64,000 nucleotides of DNA, taken from positions 25,053,403 to 25,117,402 of the forward strand of contig NC_092878.1 in the NCBI RefSeq assembly GCF_028372415.1. The letters run 5' to 3'. The position numbers and the translations under genes were made by a program. Of the stretch, positions 42,215 through 52,025 are shown piece by piece. Below the pieces are notes generated by a model. The model did not search any database and was not told the origin of the DNA. It saw nothing but the letters and a program-made list of their open reading frames with translations. This DNA is from Notamacropus eugenii (Eukaryota > Chordata > Mammalia > Diprotodontia > Macropodidae). Position 1 is the stretch's first letter. The number at the start of each line of letters is the position of its first letter.

Positions 42215-42350
42215 CTTAGGGCACTGGACTTGGAGTCAAGAAGACCTGGGTTGAAATTTCACCTCAGACATTAGCTGTGTAACCCTGGGTAGGTGAGCAT
42301 CTCATAAAGCCCTCTAAAACTATAAATTCTAGATGAGTTGCTAATGTCTA
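42215..42350 (+). mobile_element. tRNA-headed SINE, distinct-tail subtype
   Basis: 'gggcactggacttggagtca', 'agaagacctgggttgaaatt', 'gtgtaaccctgggtaggtga', then the tail 'ccctctaaaactataaattc', related to that at 10730-10790 rather than to MIR. Confidence 0.72.
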
Positions 42351-42359
42351 TCAGTTCCA

Positions 42360-42480
42360 AAGGAATGAATAAAGGAGTGAGAAAGTATTTATTAAACAGT
42401 TACTATATATTAAGTGCTAAGGATACAAATAAACAAAGTAAGACAGTCCCTGCTCTGGAGGACCTCATGCTCTGAGAAGG
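42360..42480 (-). mobile_element. L2 LINE 3' end, antisense
   Basis: 'gtatttattaaacagttact', 'taagtgctaaggatacaaat' and 'gtccctgctctggaggacct'. Confidence 0.72.
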
Positions 42481-42699
42481 CATTGTAGTGTAATGAGGAG
42501 TTGTCAGATTCTAGATCTACAAGCCACAAAAGACCAGCAAAACTCTATACTCCTACCTGAACCAGATTACAACGTGATTGGAAAATGTTTAACAAAATGT
42601 TTTTAAAATACAATAAAATATAGATAATGTCAATTTGTGGTTTTCTAAGTCAACATGCAGCTATAGGGATGTTCTATTTGAGTTTGACACCATTGGGAT

Positions 42700-42893
42700 G
42701 AGAGATAAAATCAGTCACTGAATTTGAAGACAGGAAGACCTGGGTCAAAATTGTGATGCAGACATTTACTACCATAACTGTGTGATCTTAGTTCATTTAA
42801 CCTTTCCCGGGCTTCAGTTTCCTTACCTATTAAGATGAGGGGGTTGGACCAAATAGCATCTAAGGTTCCATCTGGTTCTGAATCTATGATCTA
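42700..42893 (+). mobile_element. CORE SINE (MIR/MON1-like)
   Basis: 'tttgaagacaggaagacctg', 'gcttcagtttccttacctat', 'gagggggttggaccaaatag' and 'ggttctgaatctatgatc'. The head is weak. Confidence 0.75.
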
Positions 42894-43059
42894 ATGTTCC
42901 TCCTACCAGTATTACCTTGGGCAAATTGGGTAGCTTAACAAAAAGTTGATCCCTAAAGATCCTTACAGTTTTACATCCTCCAAGATTTGGCAGATGGCTT
43001 GGGTCCCACTCCCAGTTCAGTATCTAACCACTAACATGACTTGAGACAAATCATTTCCC

Positions 43060-43683
43060 TGCTTCAAGTCTCTCCTCAATCCAGTCCATCTTCCATTCAG
43101 TCTTCCTAAAGCACAGATCTGACCATGTCACCCCCTTGTTAAATAATTTTCTGTGGTTCCCTATCATCTCCAAAATCAAATACACATTCCTCTCTTTGGC
43201 ATTCAGAGTCCTATAAAACTTTTTGGTCAAGCTTTTTCATTCTTTTTACATCTTTGTCCTATCACCACCACCACCCTATGTACTCTATAATCCAGTGGCA
43301 CTAGCCTCCTTGCTGCTCCTCAAACCAGACCCTCCCTCTCCTGACTCCAGGCATTTTCTCTGGCTGTCTCCCAAGCCTGGAGTGCTCCACCTCTGCATAT
43401 TTGCCTCCTGACTTCCCTGGCTTCCTTCAAATCCAAACTAAATTCCCATCTTCTATAAGAAGCCTTTTTTGATCTCCCTTAATGCTAATTCCTTCCCTTT
43501 ATTGATTATTTCCAGCTCATCCTGTATGTAGCTTGTTTGTTCAAAATTATTTCCATGCCATCTCCTCCATTAGATTGTGAACTCCTTTGAAGCAGTGACT
43601 ACTTTTGTTTTTCTTGGTATCCATACACTTAGCACAGTGCCTAGCACGTAGCAGAGGTATAACGAATCCTTACTGGCTGAATG
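43060..43683 (+). mobile_element. L2 LINE 3' region, sense, well preserved
   Basis: 'agtcttcctaaagcacagat', 'ctgaccatgtcacccccttg', 'ttggcattcagagtcctata', 'tctcccaagcctggagtgct', 'tagattgtgaactcctttga' and 'cagtgcctagcacgtagcag'. Length and order are those of the last 620 bp of L2. Confidence 0.9.
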
Positions 43684-43800
43684 ATTTCACTTTTCTGGGT
43701 CTCAGTTTCCTCATTTATAAGAACTTACACTCTATGCTTCTATGACTTGCCGAAAATTACTCAATTAATTAGTGGCAAAGCCTTTTGGTGCTCATTCCAT
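43684..43800. mobile_element. CORE SINE scraps, both orientations
   Basis: 'ctgggtctcagtttcctcat' (sense) is followed by 'gacttgccgaaaattactca' (antisense core). Confidence 0.5.
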
Positions 43801-43834
43801 TAAATATTGTTGCCCATACTTGTGCATTGTTAAA

Positions 43835-43975
43835 ACTTTGACTGAGTCTAAGTTTTACAAAACAAATCCTTTTATCAAGGGAATTTGTTCTGTGAAGTTT
43901 GGATTTGGTCAAAGGGTCACACTTGAGGACCTAGAGGGCCACATGTGACCCTGAGGCTACAGGTTTTCCATCTCT
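43835..43975. mobile_element. hAT (OposCharlie-like) right half
   Basis: 'aaacaaatccttttatcaag' and 'ggaatttgttctgtgaagtt' form an internal near-palindrome. They are followed by 'ggtcaaagggtcacacttga', 'ggacctagagggccacatgt' and 'aggttttccatctctgg'. Shares its right end with 28020-28105. Confidence 0.72.
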
Positions 43976-43979
43976 GGGC

Positions 43980-44090
43980 TAAATAAATCAAATGAAATGG
44001 AATACTACCATGCTACAAGAAATGTTAAGTATGATGAATAGAGAACCATGTAAAGACTTGTATGAATGGATGCAAAATGAAGATCCAGTG
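43980..44090 (+). mobile_element. L1 3' UTR scrap
   Basis: 'aaatggaatactaccatgct', 'acaagaaatgttaagtatga' and 'tgtaaagacttgtatgaatg' match the L1 3' UTR at 60110-60200. Confidence 0.65.
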
Positions 44091-44205
44091 TGGTACAGTG
44101 TTTGGAACACTGGACTTTGAGTGAGAAATACCTGGGTTTGAATCTTACCTCAGAGGCTTACTAGCTATGTGACTCCTTGTGGCTCAGTTTCCCATTTTGT
44201 TTGTT
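44090..44205 (+). mobile_element. CORE SINE head and core
   Basis: 'ggtacagtgtttggaacact', 'tgggtttgaatcttacctca' and 'gctatgtgactccttgtggc'. 3'-truncated. Confidence 0.75.
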
Positions 44206-44294
44206 GCTCACTTTTCCCAGACTTACTTCATGTGTGACTCTAAAAAGTTTTTGCTTATCTAAGATTTGAAAGCATTTTTTACACTTACTCTGGT

Positions 44295-44420
44295 TTTTTG
44301 AAGGCAATCAGAGTTAAGTGACTTGCTCAGAGTCACAGAACTGGTAATTGTCAGATTTGAACCCAGGACCTCCATACTCCAGGTCAGTGCTTTATTCACT
44401 ACACTGCCTACTTGCCCCTA
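44295..44420 (-). mobile_element. CORE SINE head and core, antisense
   Basis: 'cagagttaagtgacttgctc', 'agagtcacagaactggtaat', 'gatttgaacccaggacctcc' and the reversed head 'tttattcactacactgccta'. Confidence 0.8.
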
Positions 44421-44751
44421 TATGTGCTCTTTTATATGATGGTCTGACTTGAATTTTTTGGATACTCCCTGATTTAACAGACAGTTTAGTCCCCACTAAA
44501 TCTGGGTCTGATCTTGGTGAGGTAAGGTCATCCAGAATGGAGGGATTACTAGAAAGAGGAGGCACCTTTCAACTTTTGAACATGTTTAAACCTCCTTGAT
44601 TCAAATCTCATCCATTCTGTAAAAGAACCAGGACCCCAGTGACTGTCAAACTTTTCACATGACTTGGAATAAGGAAGTTGAAAATCTTCTTCCAACCCTC
44701 ATAATGAGTCAACCATAAAGATTTTAAGAAGAGTAATCTTTTGTTAAGTAA
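44421..44751. other. Unrecognised stretch left of the RPS2 pseudogene
   Basis: No repeat recognised. 'aagaagagtaatctt' at 44726-44740 resembles 45663-45677 and may be the left target duplication of the pseudogene. Confidence 0.4.
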
Positions 44752-45657
44752 TTTTTTTAAGCAGGCATGGCTCAATTTATTTGTTTATAAAAAACATCTA
44801 TGTGGTTGCCACAGCAGCTGCCTGGGTCCTCTGGACAGATACTCAAGTGTGAGTTTTCACAAGATGGTCTGTAAATTCCTGATAAGGAGACAGGTCTGGG
44901 GTTAGATAGCTGTATGTTGTGGAAATGGCATCAAAAGTAGCTTTAGTAAAATTGCCCAGAGTGGCACTACAGCCTCTCATAGAAGTATAGCAGTCATCAA
45001 TTCCAGCCATTATCAGGAGCTTCTTAGGCACAGGAGCTGAGACGATGCCAGTGCCCCTAGGCACTAGCCTAGTCTAGTTATTACTAGGATATCAGATGCA
45101 CCAAAACCAATCCACATTGCCCAGTGATCTTGCCAGGCACTGCGTGAGGCTTGCCAATCTTGTTCCCCCAGTAGCCATGACTCACTGGAACGATGGACAG
45201 CTTGGCCAAAATGAGAGAACCACGAATAGCTGTAGCCACTTCCTTGGAGCGCTTGACACCCAGACCAACATGGCCACTGTAGTCACTGATGGCCACAAAA
45301 GCCTTGAACCTGGTATGTTGCCCAGCTCTAGTTTGTTTCTGAACAGGCATGATCTTCAGAACTTCATCTTTCGATGAACTCCAGGAAAAAAACTTATGAT
45401 CTCAGACTCCTTGATAAGAAGGGAGAAAAGGTAGATATCTTCCAAAGACATGATCTTCATGTCCTTGACTAGCCGGCCCACTCCTGTCTTTGGCCTTTCC
45501 TCCCCAGACCCCACAGCCACGGCCCTGGCCTCAACTTCGGCCCCCACTGCTGAAGCCACCGAGGAAGCCACCCCAGCCTCCAACTCCGGGGCCTTGGGGC
45601 CTCCCGTACCTCTTGCAGCATCAACGTTGTCCGCCATTTGGTGTTCACTAGAAGCAG
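44752..45657 (-). pseudogene. RPS2: Processed pseudogene of RPS2 (ribosomal protein uS5)
   Basis: The parent gene encodes a 40S subunit protein of about 290 residues. The copy is intronless and spans 5' UTR (to ~45657), start ATG (45635-45637), the whole coding region, the parental stop (TAG, 44798-44800), an AATAAA signal (44776-44781) and a 7-nt A tail (44752-44758). Recognisable segments include '[19 protein letters not shown]', '[11 protein letters not shown]', '[10 protein letters not shown]', '[14 protein letters not shown]' and '[13 protein letters not shown]'. The frame is broken in several places. The N-terminal Gly/Arg-rich region is shifted and has a stop. A deletion of ~18 nt falls before GRLVKD, and there is a 1-nt shift after the ESEII segment. 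About 24 nt rich in CTAG are inserted near 45065, and 9 codons are lost after 'YLTPDL'. An Arg codon became TGA after 'KTHT'. No functional product is expected. Confidence 0.95.
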
Positions 45658-45789
45658 AAGGTAAGAAAAATAATGTTACAAAGAAGAACGATTTGAATAG
45701 AACAGATCTGGAAAGGAAAGAAGATGCACATGGAATTTTCTCTCTTCCCTTTACGTTTTCTCTCTTTTCTTCAGAAGGCAGAGGATCAC

Positions 45790-45792
<3 letters not shown>

Positions 45793-45856
<64 letters not shown>

Positions 45857-45897
45857 CCCTCCCTCCCTCCCTCCCTCCTTCTCTCTCTCACTCTCTG
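45793..45897 (+). repeat. (CT)n and (CCCT)n microsatellite
   Basis: About 30 CT units, then six CCCT units, then CT again. It starts 135 bp beyond the 5' end of the RPS2 pseudogene. The overlapping open frames are artefacts. Confidence 0.95.
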
Positions 45898-46085
45898 CTA
45901 ATCAATCCATTAACACAGTTGGTAAGCCCCTACCATGTACCATACATTGTAGCACTGGAGATTTGAAATCTCAAATTAAATAGTCTCTGCTTTCAGGAAG
46001 CATTTATTCTATCAAAGAGGACAGTAAGTCTATAAATAAATACATGCCCAGTATATATAAAATGAAAACAAGGTATTTATGAGGG
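45898..46085 (-). mobile_element. L2 LINE 3' end, antisense
   Basis: 'ggtaagcccctaccatgtac', 'cattgtagcactggagattt' and 'gaagcatttattctatcaaa'. The next L2 starts immediately after. Confidence 0.65.
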
Positions 46086-46089
46086 GAGA

Positions 46090-46490
46090 TACTAGTCTGT
46101 CTGTTAGTCAGTCAGTCAATAAGCATTTGTTAAGTACCTACTATGTGCCAGGTACTGTGTGTTAAGTACTGGGAAATACAAAGGAGACAAAAGACAGTCC
46201 CTGCCCTAGAGAAGTTCATAGTCTAATAGGGGAGAGAATAAGCAATCACACATAGACAGATAGACTATATATGAGATAAATTAGAAATAATTAAAAGAGA
46301 AAATGGACTAGGTTTAAGGGGGATTGGAAAAAGCCTCCTGAAAAAGACTGAATTTTAGTTGGGACTTAAAGGAAGCCAGTAGGTGTTGATGAGGAGGGAG
46401 AACATTCCTGGCATGAGGGACAGACAGAGAAAATGCCCAGAGCCAAGAGATGGAGTGTCCTTTATGTGGAACAGAGCTGGCTAGGGATTA
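46090..46490 (-). mobile_element. L2 LINE 3' region, antisense, well preserved
   Basis: 'gcatttgttaagtacctact', 'atgtgccaggtactgtgtgt', 'gacagtccctgccctagaga', 'gttgggacttaaaggaagcc', 'gagaacattcctggcatgag' and 'gcccagagccaagagatgga'. Confidence 0.9.
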
Positions 46491-46857
46491 GGAAAGGATT
46501 TATATAGTAGGTAGTGTCTGAATTGAGCTTTGAAGGAAATGAGAGCGCTCCTTTGGGGATCACTGGCTTTCTTTTCTGGTGAACAGCACAGAACCTGGCA
46601 CCAGGACAGGTAAATAAATTCCTTCCTTTTTTCACAGGAATGCTTTTGTGTTTATGTCCTCAGAGTTATTACTAAAAAATGTATCCTCAATTTGCAGAAG
46701 TCATTTGTGGTGGATTTATATGTTAGCATTGAGCTAGAAATGTACCTGAATGTGCTTGCTCGTCATCCTCATCAAATACTTCTCTTTTTCTCTCCCCATA
46801 TACATAATAATATGTACACTCATTATGTATATACGCACACGTGTATATGTACATCAG
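46491..46857. other. Mostly unrecognised stretch
   Basis: A second L2-like phrase ('gaattgagctttgaaggaaa') lies near 46515-46540. The end has alternating purine-pyrimidine TATG/CACG sequence (46800-46855). Confidence 0.45.
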
Positions 46858-46920
46858 ATCTCCTTCTCCCTCTCCCTCCCTCCCTCCCTCCCTCCCTCCC
46901 TCTCTCTCTGTCTCTCTGTC

Positions 46921-46953
<33 letters not shown>

Positions 46954-47032
46954 GTCTCTGTCTCTGTCTCTCTCTCCCTCCCTCCCTCCCTCCCTCCCTC
47001 CCTTCTCCCTCCCTCCCTCCCTCCCTCCCTCC

Positions 47033-47064
<32 letters not shown>

Positions 47065-47136
47065 GTCTCTGTCTCTGTCTCTCTCTCCCTCCCTCCCTCC
47101 CTCCCCCCTCCCTCCCTCCCTCCCTTCTCCCTCCCT

Positions 47137-47196
<60 letters not shown>

Positions 47197-47200
47197 AGTG
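46858..47200 (+). repeat. Pyrimidine array with 111-bp higher-order repeat
   Basis: CCCT blocks alternate with TCTCTGTCTC blocks. A block of GTCTCT spacings starting at 46930 recurs from 47041, giving an offset of 111 bp. The end (47144-47196) is pure CT. Long open frames on both strands (up to 168 codons) are low-complexity artefacts. Confidence 0.93.
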
Positions 47201-47462
47201 AGATTCTATCAGCCCAGTACAACATACTCCTGACTAGTTCCTAAAATATTCTGGTAACTGTGAGAAAGGAGTTCATTAACCTCCAATCCCTTTACCAGAA
47301 AGTTTAGATAATAGTCTAGCAAAGGATCTGTGGGTGAAATTTTCAACAGTAATTATATTATTATTGGTGCCATGTGCATTGTCTAGAGCAAACTTTCATG
47401 AGTTTTATGGAGTTCCAAGGACCATTAACTATCCTTTATGATGGTTAATGATGGTCATCAAT

Positions 47463-47650
47463 CTGACAGTCAATCAATAAGAATTCTTTTAAGTACTTAC
47501 CATGGGTTTGCCTCTGTGCTAAGTGGTGGGAATCCAAAGAAAGGAAAAAATAGCTTCTGCCCTCCTGGAGCTCACATTCTACAATAAAGGAGAATATGTA
47601 AACAGTTAGATACGTAGAAGCTATCAATATATATCAAGTACATGGAAGTT
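47463..47650 (-). mobile_element. L2 LINE 3' end, antisense
   Basis: 'cttttaagtacttaccatgg', 'gtttgcctctgtgctaagtg', 'ctgccctcctggagctcaca' and 'ttctacaataaaggaga'. Confidence 0.8.
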
Positions 47651-47654
47651 TGCT

Positions 47655-47940
47655 ACTATTGTTCAGTCTTGTCCAACTCTTCACAACCGCATTTGGAGTT
47701 TTCTTGGCAAAGATATTGGGATGGTTTGCCATTTCCTTCTCCAGTCCATTTTACAGATAAGGAAACTGAGGCAAACAGGGTTAAGGAAGTTGCCTAGGTA
47801 TTTTTAAAGAGTTCAGTGGCAAGGATCATTGATTTCACTTTACCGATGTGTCAAGTTCAAATCTAAGGTCAGATCTGAACTCAAATTTTTTTGACTCCTG
47901 TTCTGGTACTCTCTCCACTATACCAGCTAGCTGCCCTAGA
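47655..47940 (-). mobile_element. SINE1/WSINE-type SINE, antisense, with internal replacement
   Basis: 'attgttcagtcttgtccaac', 'atttggagttttcttggcaa', 'gtttgccatttccttctcca' and 'gaggcaaacagggttaagga' are normal. The next ~23 bp of core are replaced by a 58-nt segment (47796-47853) that resembles 48868-48925. The head side then resumes: 'aaggtcagatctgaactcaa', 'actctctccactataccagc'. Confidence 0.88.
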
Positions 47941-48867
47941 TGGAAGGTATTACCTCCAAATAGCTTTAGAGATCTCTCTGAAAGACTAGGTTTAAATTTT
48001 TATTATTTTAAGTTTCTAGTTTCCTGAAAAGGACTCTGGACAAGAGAAATCAAGATATATGTGAAATCTTAGCTTTACCGCTCTTGCAAAAGAAGTAGAG
48101 CACTTTACACCTCTGAATCCATACATATGTGTGTATACATATGTGTGTGTACATACACACATGCATATGTAAATAACAATTTTACATACACATACATACA
48201 CACATATTGATACAAGGTCAGGATGCCTTCAGTGGTTGACTGAGGGCAATAATATGGAACAATAACTTAAGAATTGCATATATACAGAGATTTGCTTATT
48301 TGTACTGACTCATGGTACTTGCAACCAACTTTATCCATAATGGATAACACATGGAGGGACAGAGTTATGAGAAAAACATATCAGTCATATGGTTCAGTCA
48401 TAGAGATCAGGAATCTGAGTGAAATACCTTCTCAATGAAGTTGAGCCAAATTATTTGTCCCACTTTCCTTACAAAGTACAGAACATACTGTATGGATTAA
48501 TCAAATTCTACTTCCCTATTATTTCCTACTGGGCAGCCTTGTCCATATCATAGTGAAATATCCTTCCCAAACTTGTGGTTTGTCTGAAACCAAGTTACTA
48601 TTGGTACAGTGAATGGTTTGTGGGGTTTTTTTATGCTATGCTGAACAAAATGTAAATACAAGAGGGTACATTTGACCGAGCCCATGGGAAAGCAAGAACC
48701 AAAACCACACCCACCTGAGTATAAATACAAACATTATACACACATACATGTGTGTGCACGTGTATGTGTCCTTACACCAGGAACAAGTACCAGAGAAGAC
48801 TTTGGGTGGGCTGTATTTTTTTTTTAATTCATTTCATGAAACTAGTTCTTTCTTATAAAGATCCCAA
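47941..48867. other. Mostly unrecognised, with a TG/CA-rich patch
   Basis: Alternating TATG/TGTA/CACA sequence at 48110-48210 and 48735-48770. No gene recognised. Confidence 0.45.
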
Positions 48868-49030
48868 AGGTATTTTTAAAGAATTCAGTGACAAGGATCA
48901 TTGATCTCACTTTACAAATGTGTCAGCAGAGGAAAAGAAAAGAGGTGACTCAGCTTAGCCAACCCAAGGATGGAGCCCAGAACAAAACCTATGTCTCCTG
49001 TATTAGGTTCTACACACTAGATCACTGTTT
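48868..49030 (-). mobile_element. Old MIR-like SINE, antisense
   Basis: 'gatctcactttacaaatgtg', 'agaggtgactcagcttagcc', 'acaaaacctatgtctcctgt' and 'ttctacacactagatcactg'. The first 58 bp are the donor-like match to 47796-47853. Confidence 0.55.
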
Positions 49031-49079
49031 CTGGATATGTTCAAGTTGATTGCCTAAGTGGGTATTTTAAAACCCTGCT

Positions 49080-49262
49080 TCTGTGGAGGTTGGCTTTGGA
49101 GTCATGAAGACCTAGGCTTGAGTCACACCTTATAAACTAGCTATATTACCTCAAGCAAATAAATCATTTAATTACTCTCAAGCTCAGTTTCCTAATCTGA
49201 AAAATAAAGGAGATCAATTTGGTGGCCCCTAATATCCCTTTCCAGGTCTAAGTCTGTGATCC
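49080..49262 (+). mobile_element. CORE SINE (MIR/MON1-like)
   Basis: 'gctttggagtcatgaagacc', 'cttgagtcacaccttataaa', 'ctcagtttcctaatctgaaa' and 'aggtctaagtctgtgatcc'. Confidence 0.75.
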
Positions 49263-49272
49263 TATGATCTTA

Positions 49273-49470
49273 AATCATGGTACAGTAGAAAGAGCAGTGA
49301 CTCTGATGACAGAAAACCTGAGTTCAGATCATGCTCTTGATGCGAATTTCCTGTGTGATCTTGGGCAAGTCTCTCAAACTTCCCTGGACCTCAGTTTCCT
49401 CATCTGTAAAATGAAGGCACTGAACTAGATGGCTTCTGAGGTCCTTTCTAGCTTTATATCTACGTTCTTA
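49273..49470 (+). mobile_element. CORE SINE (MIR/MON1-like)
   Basis: 'catggtacagtagaaagagc', 'gatcttgggcaagtctctca', 'cagtttcctcatctgtaaaa', 'gaactagatggcttctgagg' and 'cctttctagctttatatcta'. Directly downstream of another copy in the same orientation. Confidence 0.88.
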
Positions 49471-49476
49471 TCACTG

Positions 49477-49718
49477 TTGTTTATTTATTTCCATTGCATC
49501 TGGCTCTTTGCAATCCCATTTGGGGATTTCTTGGCAAAGATATTGGAGTGGTTTGCCATTTCCTTCTCCAGTTCATTTTATAGAGGAGGAAACTGAGACA
49601 AACAGGGTTAACTGACTTGCCCAGGATCACACAGCTGGTAAGTGTCTGAGGTCAGATTTTAATTCAGAAGATGAGTCATCCTGACTCCAGGTATCCACTG
49701 AGTCACCTTGTTGCCTTC
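49477..49718 (-). mobile_element. SINE1/WSINE-type SINE, antisense
   Basis: 'catctggctctttgcaatcc', 'catttggggatttcttggca', 'gtggtttgccatttccttct', 'caaacagggttaactgactt', 'cacacagctggtaagtgtct' and the reversed head 'gtatccactgagtcaccttg'. Confidence 0.92.
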
Positions 49719-50629
49719 TATGATACTATAAATTATCTCAAAAGGAAACAGCTCAATGTAAATGCTTAATCTTAAGGAGATTTTAAATTACATAGCTGGA
49801 TACAGTAAAGTCAAAATTTATGATATAATTTAAGGGAATTCCAAAGACACCCTTTCTCAATATATTTTCTCCAGTCACCGTGAGCCTAAAACATTCACAT
49901 GAGTCTTTTGCATCATCGTACTGAAACTTCCAACTAAGGTTTACCTCTCTTATTCCCTATGTTGCATAGTAAATCATGCATGTCTCAGTAGATTTTAATT
50001 GGTGAGATTAATTAATCAGGTCCCTAGGAATACTCTGGAGATCATTATATTATTGTCCTTTTGGTGGAGATACTAAAGTTCCTCATTCTTGGGTTGATGA
50101 AAAGGTAGGATTCATCAAAGAAAACCCATTAGGCCTTCTGGTCAGTTTATGTAATGTTAAATTGTAAGGCCACCATTGGTTCCTCCAGGGCTCCTTCTGT
50201 TTGACACTGTGATCATCCTTTACTGAGCCAAAACAAAGGATATAGGGTGTGCAAATAAGAGACTGACAGAATTAACCTCCTCTTTATATGCTAGGAGAAT
50301 AAAGAAGAAGACAAGAGACCAGAGTTTTTAGAAGGATGTCAAACTTAGAAGCCTCTCTTTGCCATATTAAAATTCCTTCCTTCAGAGAGTGTTCCTGGTG
50401 AGAAAAAAATTGGGAGATGGCAATTAGCTCTCCAGAGAGAATCTGAGCCCATGACAAGTCGGATTCCACTGCAAAATTGCCTACATGCTTTGGGAAAATG
50501 AAACAAAAGGCAAATCAATTTAGATGAGCTATGGTGACCAAGTTTTCCAAATAAAAACTTGGAACAAATGATCTGACAAAAGATAGCACTTTTACAATGA
50601 CTTGTTCAACCCTGCCCCACATTGGGGAG
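49719..50629. other. Repeat-poor unrecognised stretch
   Basis: About 0.9 kb without a recognised repeat, RNA gene or plausible frame. Confidence 0.4.
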
Positions 50630-50775
50630 GGAGATTTGAAATCAGAGAGCCTGGGTTCAAATGCTGGTTCTGCCACTGTGTGAACTTGTGTAAGTCACTT
50701 AATTCTCTAGGCCTCAGTATCTTCATTTGTTAAATGAGGGGGTTGGACTATATGGCTTCTAAATCTATGATCTCT
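50630..50775 (+). mobile_element. CORE SINE, head-truncated
   Basis: 'agagcctgggttcaaatgct', 'gtaagtcacttaattctcta', 'ggcctcagtatcttcatttg' and 'gggttggactatatggcttc'. Confidence 0.82.
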
Positions 50776-51059
50776 AGACCACATTTCTTCAAAACAACAT
50801 TTCCGAGGAACGGTCCCCATTTTCACTAACATTGATTTATTGTTGATTGGTAGCTAGAAATATACTAAGCATTCTCATGGGTTAGACTTTGTATATGAAG
50901 ATCTATATGTCCTTAATATACACAGCTAATACTACTGATATATCCACAGGTACATACTATGATTTCTATTTTCCCAATAGTAAGGCTGGATATATGCTGA
51001 TCTGTCTTTACTATTTTCCAGCCACCTAAGGACCAGTGACCTACATTTTTTATATGGCT
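50776..51059. other. Unrecognised non-coding stretch
   Basis: Nothing recognised in about 280 bp. Confidence 0.4.
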
Positions 51060-51165
51060 GCCTGGAATTTGGTTCATTGGATCATAGAGATCATTTATGT
51101 AAAAACTCCTCATTTTAGATTTATAGAAACTGAATCCCAGCAAGGCACAATGGTTAGCCCCAGGT
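51060..51165 (-). mobile_element. MIR/THER1-type SINE, antisense, outer copy left part
   Basis: 'gatcatagagatcatttatg', 'aaactcctcattttagattt', 'gaaactgaatcccagcaagg' and 'gttagccccaggtcattt'. The remainder is at 51398-51470. Confidence 0.65.
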
Positions 51166-51397
51166 CATTTAGGTGGCATTTTAAGGTTTAGAAAGCATTT
51201 TACAAATATGATATCATTTTATCCATGCAGTAACTCTGTGAGGCTATTATCAATGCCATTTTACAGATGCCTGGGGCAGGCAGAGGCAAAGTGACTTGCC
51301 CAGAGTCATGCAGCTAATTAGTGTTTGGGACAGGATTTGAACTCAGGTGAGGTCCTCCTGACTCCAGTCCCTGCTCTCTGGCCACTGTGCCAGTTAA
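51166..51397 (-). mobile_element. CORE SINE, antisense, nested inner copy
   Basis: 'tttagaaagcattttacaaa', 'gcagtaactctgtgaggcta', 'gccattttacagatgcctgg', 'tgacttgcccagagtcatgc', 'gatttgaactcaggtgaggt' and the reversed head 'ctctggccactgtgcca'. Confidence 0.85.
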
Positions 51398-51470
51398 CTA
51401 CCAAGTAAGCAACAAAGTCAGTATTCAAACCCAGGCCTTGACTCCAAAACCAACACTCCCTATATTACAC
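51398..51470 (-). mobile_element. MIR/THER1-type SINE, antisense, outer copy right part
   Basis: 'agtcagtattcaaacccagg', 'ccttgactccaaaaccaaca' and 'ctccctatattaca' complete the outer element. Confidence 0.7.
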
Positions 51471-51879
51471 ATTATTTCACAAAATTCACTAGGTCTGCCT
51501 AGAACATTAGCTCGTTCTCTAATTAGTCTCCCTGTGACACCACAGAACAAGTTCAGCTTTTTTCCATCAATCCACTAACACAGCATAGAGGTACCCAAGA
51601 TAAGGGGTGTCCTTTGTTTTCTGACAATTATCCTTCTCTACTTATATTGAGGACAGATGAGAAAGACTAGTCAAATTGTTATAGAAAGGGTTTAGATTCA
51701 GCACGACTCATATGCTTCATGATTTTCTTCTTTGGACTGTTTTCTTTTTTATTTGTATATCTTTTCTTCCCAGGGAGATTATAAATAAACTCTTTGACAT
51801 CAGAACTATAGTCACAGTAGGCACTCCATTTTTAGCAACGTAGGATTTCGAAGGGGACATATATAGAATCAAATCAAAT
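51471..51879. other. Unrecognised non-coding stretch
   Basis: Possibly a weak L2 3' scrap near 51780-51830 ('aaataaactctttgacatca'). Otherwise nothing recognised. Confidence 0.4.
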
Positions 51880-52025
51880 TTCATTCTACATTGAAGGAAA
51901 TTGAAACACAGAAGGAGAAACTGACTTGTCTTAGGTTAGGCAGATGGTGATAAGCAAAGCAAAGAGTTAAGACTGGGATCTCTGATTCTAAATGTATGAT
52001 TTTATCCAGTGCACCAAGTTGCTCC
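51880..52025 (-). mobile_element. MIR/THER1-type SINE, antisense
   Basis: 'gaaattgaaacacagaagga', 'gaaactgacttgtcttaggt', 'agactgggatctctgattct' and 'tatccagtgcaccaagttgc'. Confidence 0.68.

Noticed and set aside
44752..45657. An intact ribosomal protein gene
   Set aside because: Multiple frameshifts, deletions, premature stops, lack of introns and an A tail show a processed pseudogene.
45450..45983. 177-codon plus-strand frame
   Set aside because: It is antisense to the RPS2 pseudogene start and then runs into the CT array.
46692..47244. Four overlapping 123-168 codon frames
   Set aside because: Translations of the CCCT/CT/GTCTCT array on both strands.
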